Positions 53,310-62,590 of a DNA stretch of 64,000 nucleotides are shown here, one piece after another. Positions within the stretch are counted from its first letter, which is position 1. Each line of letters starts with the position of its first letter. Source of the stretch: CAG-873 sp910578365. GTDB lineage: Bacteria > Bacteroidota > Bacteroidia > Bacteroidales > Muribaculaceae. The notes below the pieces were generated by a model. The model had not been told where the DNA came from. It saw only the letters and a program-made list of their open reading frames with translations, and ran no database searches. Where the stretch lies: NCBI GenBank assembly GCA_951635545.1, contig OX620685.1:1240001-1304000 (forward strand). The letters are read 5' to 3'. Both the position numbers and the translations under genes were made by a program.

Positions 53310-54541
53310 CAGGCTTCTTCCACGGGTTCAACGGTGAATCCGGCTTCGCGGAGCTGATTCCAGAAGTCGGGATACGATTTTTCCACCACCTCGGCGTCGC
53401 GTATAATCATGCCCGGGGCGAATGCCGCCAGCGGAGCAAAGGCCATAGCCATGCGGTGGTCGCCGCAGGGATCGATTTCGGGCAACTGCATCACAGGCAC
53501 GCGCTGCCCCTCCCACATCAATGTATCAGCTCCCTCAATTTCGGCTACAACGCCTATTTTAAGCAGTTCGCGGCGTAAGGCTTCAAGCCGGTCGCATTCT
53601 TTAATACGCAGATTCTGCAGACCGCTCAGGCGGAAGGGGACAGCCAGGGCGGCTGCCGTCACGGCAAATGCAGGCGTCAGGTCGGGATTCTGGCTTAGGT
53701 CGAGTTCGAGGCGCCCCCACAAGTCGGGAGTGGCGCTGAGTTCGAGATTGCCGTCAAATTCGCTCAGCACGCCCAGACGAGGCATGAGTGCACACAGGCA
53801 ACGGTCGCCCTGAAGGTCGTCGGCTCCAAGCCCCGGCAGAGTGACCCATCCGGCGGTTATAGCCGCAATTTCATACCAGTAGGACGCCGCAGTCCAGTCG
53901 AGTTCCACGGGGCGGTCATCGACAACTGTATATCGGCCAGGTGCAAGATTGATGTCGTACCGTTCGATATCGGCGCTTACGCCCCGGCGACGCATCATCT
54001 CGGCGGTCATTTTTATATATGGCATGCTTACGGCCTCGCCTTCAAGGCGCAGGCACAGCTCCGATTCAAGCATAGGAGCTATCAACATCAGCGCCGTGAT
54101 GAACTGCGACGACACCGTAGGGTCGATGGCCAAGGAGCCGCCCGAAAGGCGTTTTCCGCTTATTTTCAGCGGAGCATAGCCATCTTCGCCCAGATAGTTA
54201 ATTTCGGCGCCAAGCTGTCGGAGAGCGTCGACAAGTATGCCCATCGGACGGCGTCGCAGCGATGCGTTGCCGTCGAGCACCACTTCGCTGCCGGGGATGG
54301 CGGCGAAGTAGGCTGTCAGCAGGCGCAGGGCGGTGCCGCCTGCATGGAGGTCGATTTCGCCCTTGCCGCATGCGAGTGCGGCGGCAAGGACCTTGATGTC
54401 GTCGCAAGGCTGCTCCGGATTACACGGCTCAGCACCTGCGATGGCATCGATTATCATCTTGCGGGCCAAGTACGACTTGCTCTGCGGCAGTTTTACAGTG
54501 GCCTCGAGTATTTCTTCGGGTGCGGATATGCGGTAGTTCAT
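53309..54541 (-). CDS. aroA: 3-phosphoshikimate 1-carboxyvinyltransferase (EPSP synthase)
   Basis: 410 residues. It joins phosphoenolpyruvate to shikimate-3-phosphate. Seen: KLPQSKSYLARKMII with the substrate-binding Lys-Ser (about residues 17-22), HAGGTALRLLTAYFA, LDGNASLRRRPMGILVDALRQLGA, DPTVSSQFITALML, VELDWTAASYWYEIA with the catalytic Asp, IKECDRLEALRREL and CGDHRMAMAFAPLA. The GTALRLL loop differs from the enterobacterial GNAGTAMRPL form, as in other Bacteroidota as far as I know. Its start, 53309-54541, has no nearby upstream partner on its strand. Confidence 0.96.
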   Translation of the reverse strand: MNYRISAPEEILEATVKLPQSKSYLARKMIIDAIAGAEPCNPEQPCDDIKVLAAALACGKGEIDLHAGGTALRLLTAYFAAIPGSEVVLDGNASLRRRPMGILVDALRQLGAEINYLGEDGYAPLKISGKRLSGGSLAIDPTVSSQFITALMLIAPMLESELCLRLEGEAVSMPYIKMTAEMMRRRGVSADIERYDINLAPGRYTVVDDRPVELDWTAASYWYEIAAITAGWVTLPGLGADDLQGDRCLCALMPRLGVLSEFDGNLELSATPDLWGRLELDLSQNPDLTPAFAVTAAALAVPFRLSGLQNLRIKECDRLEALRRELLKIGVVAEIEGADTLMWEGQRVPVMQLPEIDPCGDHRMAMAFAPLAAFAPGMIIRDAEVVEKSYPDFWNQLREAGFTVEPVEEA

Positions 54542-54752
54542 GCTTCGACTTACAGCTTGTTTAATAACTTATGTTAATACGCTCAAATGATGCAAAACCA
54601 AAGCTGACTTTAACATTATTATGAAACATTATACTTTATGAGTTTAAAACATTCAATAAATTACCGCCGGCCCGACCACTCTTCGGCGCTTTTGCGACTG
54701 ACGCTCCGGCAGAGTGGCTGCAGCCACGCACTCTTCTCAATCCAAAAACGGC
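54542..54752. other. Intergenic region between aroA and the MalY/PatB gene
   Basis: AT-rich aroA promoter half (54542-54660), then a GC-rich hairpin-forming half: CCACTCTTCGG (54679 onward) with CCGGCAGAGTGG (to 54716), and the palindrome GTGGCTGCAGCCAC. The latter are downstream of the MalY/PatB gene and probably end its transcript. Confidence 0.45.
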
Positions 54753-55976
54753 TCAACGATTGGCCGCTTTCGCATTAACATCAGTTGTTAGACAAGCGCT
54801 TATAACGGCGTCGCGGATTTTAGCAAGAGCATCGGCGAGCACACAGCGCGGTGTGCCAATGTTCAGGCGCGCGAAACCTTCGCCCTGACGTCCGAACATG
54901 GTACCGTCGTTGAGGGCTATGTGGGCATGGTCGAGCAGCAGGCTCATAAGCTGTTCCTGGCTCAGACCCAGGCCACGGAAGTCGACCCACAGCAGGAACG
55001 AGGCCTGCGGCTCTACGATGGTCACGCCGGGCACCTCGCGGGCCAGGAAGTCGCGGGTAAAGTCGATATTGGCCTGCACGTATTCAAGCATCTGGTCGAG
55101 CCACTCCTCGCCGTTGCGGTAGGCGGCTTCGGCACCGATGGTCGAAATCATGGGAGGGGCGCTGAATTCGTTCACTTCCAGCCAGCGGTAGAAGCCCTGA
55201 CGGAGTTCGGGATTTTTTACAATCATCCACGAGCTTACAAGACCGGGGATGTTGAAAGTCTTTGAGGGGGCGCCCAAAGTCACCGACACTGCAGCTGCGG
55301 CCTCGCTGACCGATGCGAAGGGGATGTGCGGACGGTTGCCCAGCATAAGGTCACCGTGGATTTCGTCGCTCACCACCACCATGCCGTTCTCGCGGGCTAT
55401 GCGCGCTACGGTCTGCAATGTGTGGGTATCCCACTGTATGCCTATTGGGTTGTGGGGGTTGCACAGTATCATCATCTTGGGCTTGTGCAGGCGCACCTGC
55501 TCTTCGAGGCCCTCAAGGTCCATGCGATATTCGCCGTTTTCGGCTATAAGCGGATTTTCGATTACGTTGCGGTGGTTGCCTTCGATTACAATTCTGAAGG
55601 GGTGGTATACCGGCGGCTGGATGAGAATGCCGTCACCTTCGCGTGTGAAGTAATTAACAGCCAGGCCTATGCCCTTGACCACGCCGGGCACAAAAGCGAG
55701 TTCGTCGCGTTTTACCTGGAAGTGATGGCGGTGGCGCTGCCAGTCGATAATCGAATTCCAGTACGATTCGGGGCAGTACGAATAGCCCAGCACCGGATGC
55801 CGCAGGCGCTGTATCAGGGCGTTAGTAATTTCGGGGCATACAGCGAAATCAAGGTCGGCAATCCACAGCGGGGTCACGTCGTGGCGTCCGAATATGATGT
55901 CGAGCTGTTCGAGCTTGGTAGCTCCTGTGCCCTGACGATCGATAACACAATCGAAATCGTAGATTCTCTTTTCCAT
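54753..55976 (-). CDS. MalY/PatB-family PLP-dependent C-S lyase / aminotransferase
   Basis: 407 residues, fold type I aminotransferase. Seen: TPLWIADLDFAVCPEITNAL, HPVLGYSYCPESYWNSIIDWQRHRH, LCNPHNPIGIQWD, VVVSDEIHGDLMLGNRPHIPFASV and the PLP-lysine segment LGAPSKTFNIPGLVSSWMIVK. The W-x-A-D-x-D-F start and NPHNP-G motif are typical of MalY/PatB, which cleave cystathionine (beta-lyase) to homocysteine. Complete. Monocistronic, downstream of the polyprenyl synthase gene on the same strand (36-bp gap). Confidence 0.9.
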   Translation of the reverse strand: MEKRIYDFDCVIDRQGTGATKLEQLDIIFGRHDVTPLWIADLDFAVCPEITNALIQRLRHPVLGYSYCPESYWNSIIDWQRHRHHFQVKRDELAFVPGVVKGIGLAVNYFTREGDGILIQPPVYHPFRIVIEGNHRNVIENPLIAENGEYRMDLEGLEEQVRLHKPKMMILCNPHNPIGIQWDTHTLQTVARIARENGMVVVSDEIHGDLMLGNRPHIPFASVSEAAAAVSVTLGAPSKTFNIPGLVSSWMIVKNPELRQGFYRWLEVNEFSAPPMISTIGAEAAYRNGEEWLDQMLEYVQANIDFTRDFLAREVPGVTIVEPQASFLLWVDFRGLGLSQEQLMSLLLDHAHIALNDGTMFGRQGEGFARLNIGTPRCVLADALAKIRDAVISACLTTDVNAKAANR

Positions 55977-56012
55977 TTTCAGTGTATAGGTGGTTCAGAT
56001 TTAAGGATGTAT

Positions 56013-56987
56013 CTAATATTTTCGCGTGATGATGAAGTCGAACAAGTCGCCTAACAGCTGTCGGGCGCGGCAGTCGGCAAATGTGCCGAGTAGTATCATG
56101 GCTTCGTCGCGCAGACGGTGCATCTGCTCGTAGCAGTAGTCGATGCCACCGTTGTCGCGGGCGTATCTCATCAGTGTTTCTATTTCATGTTCATCGAGCT
56201 GCTCCTTGCGCGATAAGGCCACCATGGCATCGTGGTCGGGAGCGTCGGGTCGCAGCAGCACACTCAGCAGAGGCAGAGTAATCTTGCCTTCGCGCAGGTC
56301 GTTGCCTGTGGGTTTGCCCACAAGTGCGGAGTCGTAGTAGTCGAATATGTCGTCGCGCATCTGAAAGCAGAGGCCCAGCAGTTCGGTAAAGCGCGAGAGG
56401 CGTTCCAGACGTTCGCCGTCGACCCCGGAGGCATAGCAGCCCATCCGGGCGCATGCCACAAACAGCGAGGCGGTTTTGTAGTTGATAATCTGGAAATAGG
56501 CCTCCTCGGTGAGGGTGTGGTAGCGGGCGTTGAAAATCTGGTCGATTTCGCCCAGCGACAGCAGTTTGCCCAGATGGCATAGCGAGTCGATGATGCGTAT
56601 ATCTTTGGTAGCTATGGCCTGCTGCATTGCCGACGACACAAAGAAGTCGCCCACAAGCACTGCTATATGATTATCCCACACCGAGTTGATGGTGGGGCGG
56701 TTACGGCGGGTCTTGGCCTCATCCACCACGTCGTCGTGGATAAGCGAGGCGTTGTGAAGCAGCTCCACAGCCGCTGCTGCCGAAAGTACGGTGTCGGAAA
56801 CAGGCCCGAACAGCTTGGCACTGAGCATCACTATGATGGGGCGGATGAGCTTGCCCTTGCTCTGCAGATAGTTCTCGATTACCTGGTTCATCAGTTCGTT
56901 CGATGAACTAAGCTGGTCGGATATCAGCCGATTCAGACGCTTTAGCTCAGGGGCTATTTCTTGTTGTATGACTTCGAGTGTGGACAT
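56013..56987 (-). CDS. ispB: Trans-polyprenyl diphosphate synthase (IspB-like)
   Basis: 324 residues from ATG at 56987 (MSTLEVIQQEIAPELKRLN); the frame extends 16 codons upstream into the divergent promoter. It condenses isopentenyl diphosphate into a long-chain prenyl diphosphate, probably for menaquinone. Seen: GKLIRPIIVMLSAKLFG, first Asp-rich motif LIHDDVVDEAKTRRNRPT, VGDFFVSSAMQQAIATKD, KTASLFVACARMG and second motif GLCFQMRDDIFDYY. Residues before the first Asp motif (VELLHNAS) are small, consistent with long-chain products. Divergent from polA. Confidence 0.9.
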   Translation of the reverse strand: MSTLEVIQQEIAPELKRLNRLISDQLSSSNELMNQVIENYLQSKGKLIRPIIVMLSAKLFGPVSDTVLSAAAAVELLHNASLIHDDVVDEAKTRRNRPTINSVWDNHIAVLVGDFFVSSAMQQAIATKDIRIIDSLCHLGKLLSLGEIDQIFNARYHTLTEEAYFQIINYKTASLFVACARMGCYASGVDGERLERLSRFTELLGLCFQMRDDIFDYYDSALVGKPTGNDLREGKITLPLLSVLLRPDAPDHDAMVALSRKEQLDEHEIETLMRYARDNGGIDYCYEQMHRLRDEAMILLGTFADCRARQLLGDLFDFIITRKY

Positions 56988-57066
56988 ATTCGTTTTTGAT
57001 AGCACAAAATTAGTAATTTCCCTCGAAAAATCCACTCTAAATAGAGTCGAAACGTGAGATTATTTG

Positions 57067-57074
57067 TAATTTTG
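57067..57074 (+). promoter_or_regulatory. Candidate -7 box for polA
   Basis: TAATTTTG, 16 bp before the ATG; no clear -33 box. A matching minus-strand box (CAAAATTA, 57005-57012) could serve ispB. Confidence 0.35.
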
Positions 57075-57090
57075 GACAAAATTTACTCAA

Positions 57091-59850
57091 ATGACCGACC
57101 GACGACTATTCCTGCTCGACGCATATGCGTTGATTTATCGTGCATATTATGCCCTGATGCGCTCGCCCCGAAACAGCGCTCTCGGATTCAATACTGCAGC
57201 CATTTTCGGCTTCTGCAATACTCTCGACGAGATTCTGCGCAAAGAGAATCCCGACTATATCGCTGTGTGTTTCGACCCGCCGGGAGGCAAGACTTTCCGC
57301 CATGAGGAATATCCGGAATACAAAGCCGGACGCGACAAACAGCCCGAGGACATTACCATGAGTGTGCCCTGGATCAAGCGCCTGCTGCAGGCTTACCGCA
57401 TTCCGGCCATAGAGATGGAACGCTACGAGGCCGACGATGTAATTGGCACTCTCGCCCGGAAAGCCGCCGCCGAAGGATTCACAACCTACATGATGACACC
57501 CGACAAGGACTACGGTCAGCTGGTCGACGACAACACTTTCATGTATCGCCCGCCCACAGGCGGCAAGGGATTTGAAATCCGGGGGCCCAAAGAGGTATGC
57601 GAACGATATGGCATAGAATCGCCCCGGCAGGTAATCGACATGCTCGCACTGGAAGGCGATGCCGCCGACAATATCCCCGGCTGTCCGGGAGTGGGCGAGA
57701 AGACTGCCGCAAAGCTTATAGCCGAATGGGGCTCGGTGGAGAACATGCTCGAGCATGCCGCCGAAATAAAGGGGGCGACAGGCCGGAAGGTGGCCGAAAA
57801 CGCCGAAATGATTCTTTTCTCCAAGCGACTGGCCACCATATGCACCGATGTATCGGTGGATGTGAGTCTTGACGAACTGAAACGCCGCGAACCCGACGTA
57901 AAGGCATTGCTGGAACTCTTCGGGCAACTCGATTTCCGTACTCTGGCCAGCCGGTTGCGCAATACCGAGCCAGACCGGAGCGCCGATGATAACAGACAGG
58001 CCGCCGACAGTTCGGCCGATATGGGTCTGTTTGGACTTGACTATGACGGCGAGGCTACGGCAGCTTCAGAGGCCCCGTCAGATTTCGAACTGCTTACCGA
58101 CTGCGAGGCCGTAAGCAGCGCCATAGCGGAGGCTCTGGCACAGCCCTATGCCGCAGCTCTGCTGCTGTGCAGCGGCGCCGACGAAGCCATGACTGCCCAA
58201 TGGCATGGCGTGGCTCTGAGTTTCGGCAAGCGCACCGCCTACATAGCCCTGCCGCAGTTCGACAGCCGCAGCGAAATGCTGACCCTGCTCGAACCGCTGT
58301 GGAACAATTCCGTCACCACCATTATCAGCGACAATGTAAAGCGCGACTATGTGGTGCTTCACCGCCACGGCATTGCTTTCACAGCAAGCTATTTCGACAC
58401 TTCGCTGGCCCACTACCTGATTGCCCCCGAAAGCCGCCACGACCTGCCGGAACTCTCGCACAGCTACCTCAATACCGACACCGTGGAGTACGGCCTAACC
58501 GCCAACGAACGCCAGAAACTTTATGCCGCTCCATCCGACCAGGCCATAAAGGCCCGCTGCCAGGCCGCGGCCGCGGCTCTGAATCTGCGTGAGCCTCTGC
58601 TGGCCGACATCGACAAGGACAGACTGCGCAATCTGCTCTACGACATCGAACTGCCCTTCGCCATGGTTCTGGCTAAGATGGAACTGGCCGGAGTGCGCAT
58701 CGACTCGCAGATGCTCGCCTCTATGTCGCGCTCGCTTACCGCCCGGCTGGCCGACATCGAACAGGAAGTTTTCCGACTGGCCGGCCATGCGTTCAACATC
58801 GGTTCACCCTCGCAGGTAGGCGAGGTCCTGTTCGGCGAGCTGCAAATCGACCCCAAGGCCAAACGCACCAAACGCGGCGCATGGAGCACCACCGAGGATA
58901 TTCTGGAGAAGTACAGCAAGCAGAACCCTATAGTGCAGCTGATACTGGACTACCGCGGTGTAAAAAAGCTCCTGGCTACTTATATCGACGCCCTGCCCAA
59001 ATTGGAGAATCCGGCTACAGGCAAGATACACACTACATTCAACCAGACCGGTACAGCCACAGGCCGTATATCGTCGAATAATCCCAATCTGCAAAATATA
59101 CCTGTACGCACTGATGCCGGACGTGAAATCCGCCGTGCCTTTGTGCCCGACCGCGGACACCTGATGATGGCCGCCGACTACTCGCAGATTGAACTAAGGC
59201 TGATGGCCCACATAAGTGGTGACGAAGCCATGATTGACGCTTTCCTCAGCGGCGAAGACTTTCACCGCGCCACTGCGGCCAAGATTTATCATCTGCCGCT
59301 GCCGGATGTCACCGACAGCCAACGAAGGGCCGCCAAAACAGCCAATTTCGGCATTATCTACGGTATCTCGGCCTTTGGACTTAGCGAACGCCTGGGCATA
59401 CCGCGCGGCGAGGCCAAGGAGCTTATCGAGGGATATCTGCGCACCTATCCGGGAGTGAAGCAGTATATGGACGATGCAATCGAAAAGGCGCGGCACGACG
59501 AGGCTGTAAGCACCGTGATGGGACGCCGCCGCATGTTGCCTGACATCAATTCGCGAAACGCCGTGGTTCGCGGATATGCTGAGCGAAACGCCATCAACGC
59601 ACCGCTGCAAGGCTCGGCGGCCGACATAATCAAAAAGGCCATGATTGCCATAGCGCACCGCCTGGAAAGCGAACACTTCGAATCAAAAATGATTCTGCAA
59701 GTGCACGACGAACTGGTATTCGATGTAGTGCCGTCGGAACTGGAGCGCCTCAAAGCCATGGTGGTCGAAGAGATGCAGGGTGCCTTCAGCGGTCGTGTTC
59801 CGCTCACAGTGGGCGTAGGTATCGCCGACAACTGGCTCGACGCGCATTGA
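57091..59850 (+). CDS. polA: DNA polymerase I
   Basis: 919 residues. Repair and Okazaki-fragment polymerase. The N-terminal 5'-3' nuclease (LFLLDAYALIYRAYYALM, CFDPPGGKTFRHEEYPEYKAGR, EADDVIGTLARKA, MTPDKDYGQLV) is complete. The middle domain (about residues 330-480) resembles a 3'-5' exonuclease but lacks the first DxE motif: the matching strand reads YAAALLLCSGADEAM. The polymerase domain is intact: motif A MMAADYSQIELRLMAHIS, motif B RRAAKTANFGIIYGISAFGLS, motif C QVHDELVFDVVPSE. Proofreading is therefore probably absent, as in several other Pol I enzymes (inference). Confidence 0.97.
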   Translation: MTDRRLFLLDAYALIYRAYYALMRSPRNSALGFNTAAIFGFCNTLDEILRKENPDYIAVCFDPPGGKTFRHEEYPEYKAGRDKQPEDITMSVPWIKRLLQAYRIPAIEMERYEADDVIGTLARKAAAEGFTTYMMTPDKDYGQLVDDNTFMYRPPTGGKGFEIRGPKEVCERYGIESPRQVIDMLALEGDAADNIPGCPGVGEKTAAKLIAEWGSVENMLEHAAEIKGATGRKVAENAEMILFSKRLATICTDVSVDVSLDELKRREPDVKALLELFGQLDFRTLASRLRNTEPDRSADDNRQAADSSADMGLFGLDYDGEATAASEAPSDFELLTDCEAVSSAIAEALAQPYAAALLLCSGADEAMTAQWHGVALSFGKRTAYIALPQFDSRSEMLTLLEPLWNNSVTTIISDNVKRDYVVLHRHGIAFTASYFDTSLAHYLIAPESRHDLPELSHSYLNTDTVEYGLTANERQKLYAAPSDQAIKARCQAAAAALNLREPLLADIDKDRLRNLLYDIELPFAMVLAKMELAGVRIDSQMLASMSRSLTARLADIEQEVFRLAGHAFNIGSPSQVGEVLFGELQIDPKAKRTKRGAWSTTEDILEKYSKQNPIVQLILDYRGVKKLLATYIDALPKLENPATGKIHTTFNQTGTATGRISSNNPNLQNIPVRTDAGREIRRAFVPDRGHLMMAADYSQIELRLMAHISGDEAMIDAFLSGEDFHRATAAKIYHLPLPDVTDSQRRAAKTANFGIIYGISAFGLSERLGIPRGEAKELIEGYLRTYPGVKQYMDDAIEKARHDEAVSTVMGRRRMLPDINSRNAVVRGYAERNAINAPLQGSAADIIKKAMIAIAHRLESEHFESKMILQVHDELVFDVVPSELERLKAMVVEEMQGAFSGRVPLTVGVGIADNWLDAH

Positions 59851-59889
59851 CGGCATAGTGCGGCTGTAGCCTAACTAACTAAACCAAAA

Positions 59890-59917
59890 CGCGGGCGCTC
59901 CGGTTGGAGCGCCCGCG
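59890..59917 (-). terminator. Shared terminator between polA and the 59944 gene
   Basis: CGCGGGCGCTCC (59890-59901), GGTT loop, GGAGCGCCCGCG: a perfect 12-bp stem. The T-rich tail (GTTTTGGTTT) is on the minus strand, so it mainly ends the 59944-62430 transcript. Confidence 0.85.
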
Positions 59918-59943
59918 CTGTATTATAGACGGGATTATACTAT

Positions 59944-62430
59944 TTACAGGATTACCTTGGTGATTTTTGAGCCCTGACGGCGGATGTAGAGGCCGTTTGC
60001 GGGGTTCTCTACTCGTATGCCCTGAAGGTTGAAGTATTCAACGGGAGCATTGTCGTCGGCGGCCTCAATGTCGGCTACACCCGAAAGAATCTTGGCGCAG
60101 CTTACGCTGATGGCCTTGATGTAGGTATTGGTGCCCTTGGAGGGAACTTCAAAAGTAACAGTGCTTGCGTTGTCGTCGGCAGCGGCAGTCCACTCCTTCG
60201 ATTCGAATGTTCCGGTCTGACCTTCGGCAAGATTAAGACCCCAGCTGGTGGAAGCGGGCTCGGTAAAGGCTATATTGGTTACATAGTAGCCTGCAGGCGC
60301 GGTGAGTGTGAGGGTCGAACCTTTGTATACTCGCAGGGTGGTGCCGGGAGCCTTAGTACTGGTGCTGTTAAATATCTTTACACCGTTCTGACTATTGGTG
60401 GTTGTAAAGCTCAGAACTACACCGTTGGAATCGAGGGTATAATTTTCGATGCGGATGTCTTTGCCGGCTTCGGGCTCTTCAACAGGCTCAGTAGTCGAGA
60501 AGTTAAGAGAACTGAAGTCGGAGAAGTCGAATGTGGCGTCGGCGGTTACGGGCAGGTCGGAGGGGTCGACAACAGTGAGGGTGAGGTCGGCGGAGCCGGC
60601 AGTGTATTCATCAGACTCGGCTACCGACAGGGTGATTACGGTGGTGCCGGGACCTACGACAGTCAGCCAGGGATCATCTGTGATATCAACTGTCGCTACC
60701 TCAGAATTACTTGAAGACACTTCGGGAGTGGTAAAACAACCGTTCATTTTGGGCATATCGTCGATTGTGGTTTCTCCAATAACCCATGTAAATTCAGTCA
60801 CAGGCTCGTCGTCGGCATTCACCCATGCTAATTCGGGGTCAGCCTTTACGATAGTATATGTTGCCGAAACAATATCGCTCCTTACTCCGTTCTTTTCGGC
60901 ATATGCCTCCACGGTAAAGGTGCTGCCGGGCTGGCCGTTTACTGCCAAGCCGTCGGTATAGAGTACAAATTCGTCGGATTCTGAGGTCTTGCAGAATATT
61001 TCAGCGCCTTCTTCGGCTGTGATTACGATAGGAGTCCGGTTGGCGACATTTGCGCCGTCAGCAGGCGAGATTACGGGTGCTGCTACAACTTCAGCACCGA
61101 TTTCGATAAGCACGGGCTGAAATTGTACTTTGCCCTTGAAAACGCTTACAAAACCGGTAATAGTGCAGTTTTCAGCATTTTCAAAGCCTTCGGTAATCTT
61201 GAATTGGTTGCGCAGAGCCACGGAATTGCCGGCGGCATCGCTTACAGTTGCATCCATACCGCTTACACCTGAGATAGTCAGGCCACTGATTTTGAAGTAA
61301 CTGTAGGTGGTATTCTCGGCTACTTGTGACAGCTGGGCCTCGATAGGCTCTACGGCGGTTCCGGCTGTGACTTCACCGAAAACCGGATTGGTCAGCTGAG
61401 TTGTCTTGCCATATTCGCCAACAGTAGCCTGGAGGGTGTTGAAGGTATCGCCGTTGTTGAACGGGTTGTTCTCATTGACGTAGTAAACGAGCATATTGTG
61501 CTTGCCGGCATCCTGTACATAGAGGTACTGGTTCTTGTCGCCGCCCTGCCAGATAACTGTCATGGGGCAGTTTATCTCTGCAGTTTCGCCAACGAAGGCA
61601 AGTCCGTCGGGCGCATATAAGGCCGAGAAACCGTCGAGGAACAGAGGCATCTCTACATTGTACGAGGCAACGTTGCTATATTCGCCGTTTTTGGCGGCGA
61701 TTGCCTTTACGGTGCAACTCTGATATACATCGAACGGAGCCTGATAGTGTGCCGACTCCTCGGTAGGAACAGTGCCGTCGATGGTATAGTACACTTCAGC
61801 GCCTTCCTCGGCTGTGATAGTGACTTTGCTCACCTTATCAACCAGTTCGCTTGTGATAGCAGGAGCGGCTAAGGCAGGAGCTTCTCCAACAGTATAAGAG
61901 AATGTAATTTTATCCATATCAAATACACCATTTTTAGATATATTGTTGGTGTAATTGAAATTGATTTTATAGTACTTGTTGGGTTCCGGATTATCAACAT
62001 TGGCAATCAACTCACCGGCAGCAGTCAGGTTTCCGGTAAAAACGACCGATTTCGGATTCGTAAATTTGTTATCATCTGCTATAAAGAGTGTGACATTATT
62101 TATTTCTCCACGAATAAAATTTACCACATTCACTGATACAGCATCTACAGCATATTCAATTGGTGAAGTGCTGTAGATATAGGCATCGGCGCCATTTGCT
62201 TGGTTTTTGGCTCCTACACGGACGTAATCCCATCCTTGACTGTTGTTTGACATGCCCTTGTAGGACCATTGCGATCCGCCGAATTCATCGGTTGAAGTGT
62301 GAACATCTGTGTAGGAACTTGTTTTTGGCCATCCGGCGTTCTTATTGGTAAACGTTACTTCAAAAGTTTCAGCACTACTACTGAAAACCGAAGCAACCGC
62401 GACGGTAAGTGATAGTAAAAGTTTCTTCAT
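59944..62430 (-). CDS. Large secreted protein with chitobiase-type repeats and C-terminal sorting-like tail
   Basis: 828 residues. Signal peptide (MKKLLLSLTVAVASVFSSSAE), an N-terminal beta-sandwich (residues about 20-180), a module with EEGAEVYYTIDGTVPTEESAHYQAPF (about 215-240), which is the chitobiase/beta-hexosaminidase C-terminal-like repeat, an OB-like region (TAEINCPMTVIWQGGDKNQYLYVQDAG), another degenerate repeat (ITAEEGAEIFCKTSESDEFVLYTDG), a BIG-type module and a last beta domain. The end YFNLQGIRVENPANGLYIRR... is shared with the 1382-2233 protein. Probably an extracellular adhesin or substrate-binding protein. No catalytic domain is seen. Confidence 0.78.
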   Translation of the reverse strand: MKKLLLSLTVAVASVFSSSAETFEVTFTNKNAGWPKTSSYTDVHTSTDEFGGSQWSYKGMSNNSQGWDYVRVGAKNQANGADAYIYSTSPIEYAVDAVSVNVVNFIRGEINNVTLFIADDNKFTNPKSVVFTGNLTAAGELIANVDNPEPNKYYKINFNYTNNISKNGVFDMDKITFSYTVGEAPALAAPAITSELVDKVSKVTITAEEGAEVYYTIDGTVPTEESAHYQAPFDVYQSCTVKAIAAKNGEYSNVASYNVEMPLFLDGFSALYAPDGLAFVGETAEINCPMTVIWQGGDKNQYLYVQDAGKHNMLVYYVNENNPFNNGDTFNTLQATVGEYGKTTQLTNPVFGEVTAGTAVEPIEAQLSQVAENTTYSYFKISGLTISGVSGMDATVSDAAGNSVALRNQFKITEGFENAENCTITGFVSVFKGKVQFQPVLIEIGAEVVAAPVISPADGANVANRTPIVITAEEGAEIFCKTSESDEFVLYTDGLAVNGQPGSTFTVEAYAEKNGVRSDIVSATYTIVKADPELAWVNADDEPVTEFTWVIGETTIDDMPKMNGCFTTPEVSSSNSEVATVDITDDPWLTVVGPGTTVITLSVAESDEYTAGSADLTLTVVDPSDLPVTADATFDFSDFSSLNFSTTEPVEEPEAGKDIRIENYTLDSNGVVLSFTTTNSQNGVKIFNSTSTKAPGTTLRVYKGSTLTLTAPAGYYVTNIAFTEPASTSWGLNLAEGQTGTFESKEWTAAADDNASTVTFEVPSKGTNTYIKAISVSCAKILSGVADIEAADDNAPVEYFNLQGIRVENPANGLYIRRQGSKITKVIL

Positions 62431-62521
62431 ACTTAATTTATTATGATTGATTTAAGAGAGCTTGATATACTTCTGCCACCGGAGCAAGCAGGGTCACACA
62501 GCCTCTGCGTACCGGCATCGG

Positions 62522-62552
62522 CAAAGTTAACGATAATTATTGGATTTACAAT
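62522..62552 (-). promoter_or_regulatory. Promoter of the 59944-62430 gene
   Basis: Minus strand: ATTG (62549-62552), 19 bp, TAACTTTG (62522-62529); leader about 85 nt. Confidence 0.6.
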
Positions 62553-62590
62553 GAAATAATTGTGAAATTTATGGCCGACTCTATTTCGTA

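Noticed and set aside
62431..62590. Retron non-coding RNA next to the HNH gene
   Set aside because: The 160-bp gap is explained by the promoter and leader of the 59944-62430 gene, no msr-msd-like inverted repeats were seen, and no reverse transcriptase is within the window.
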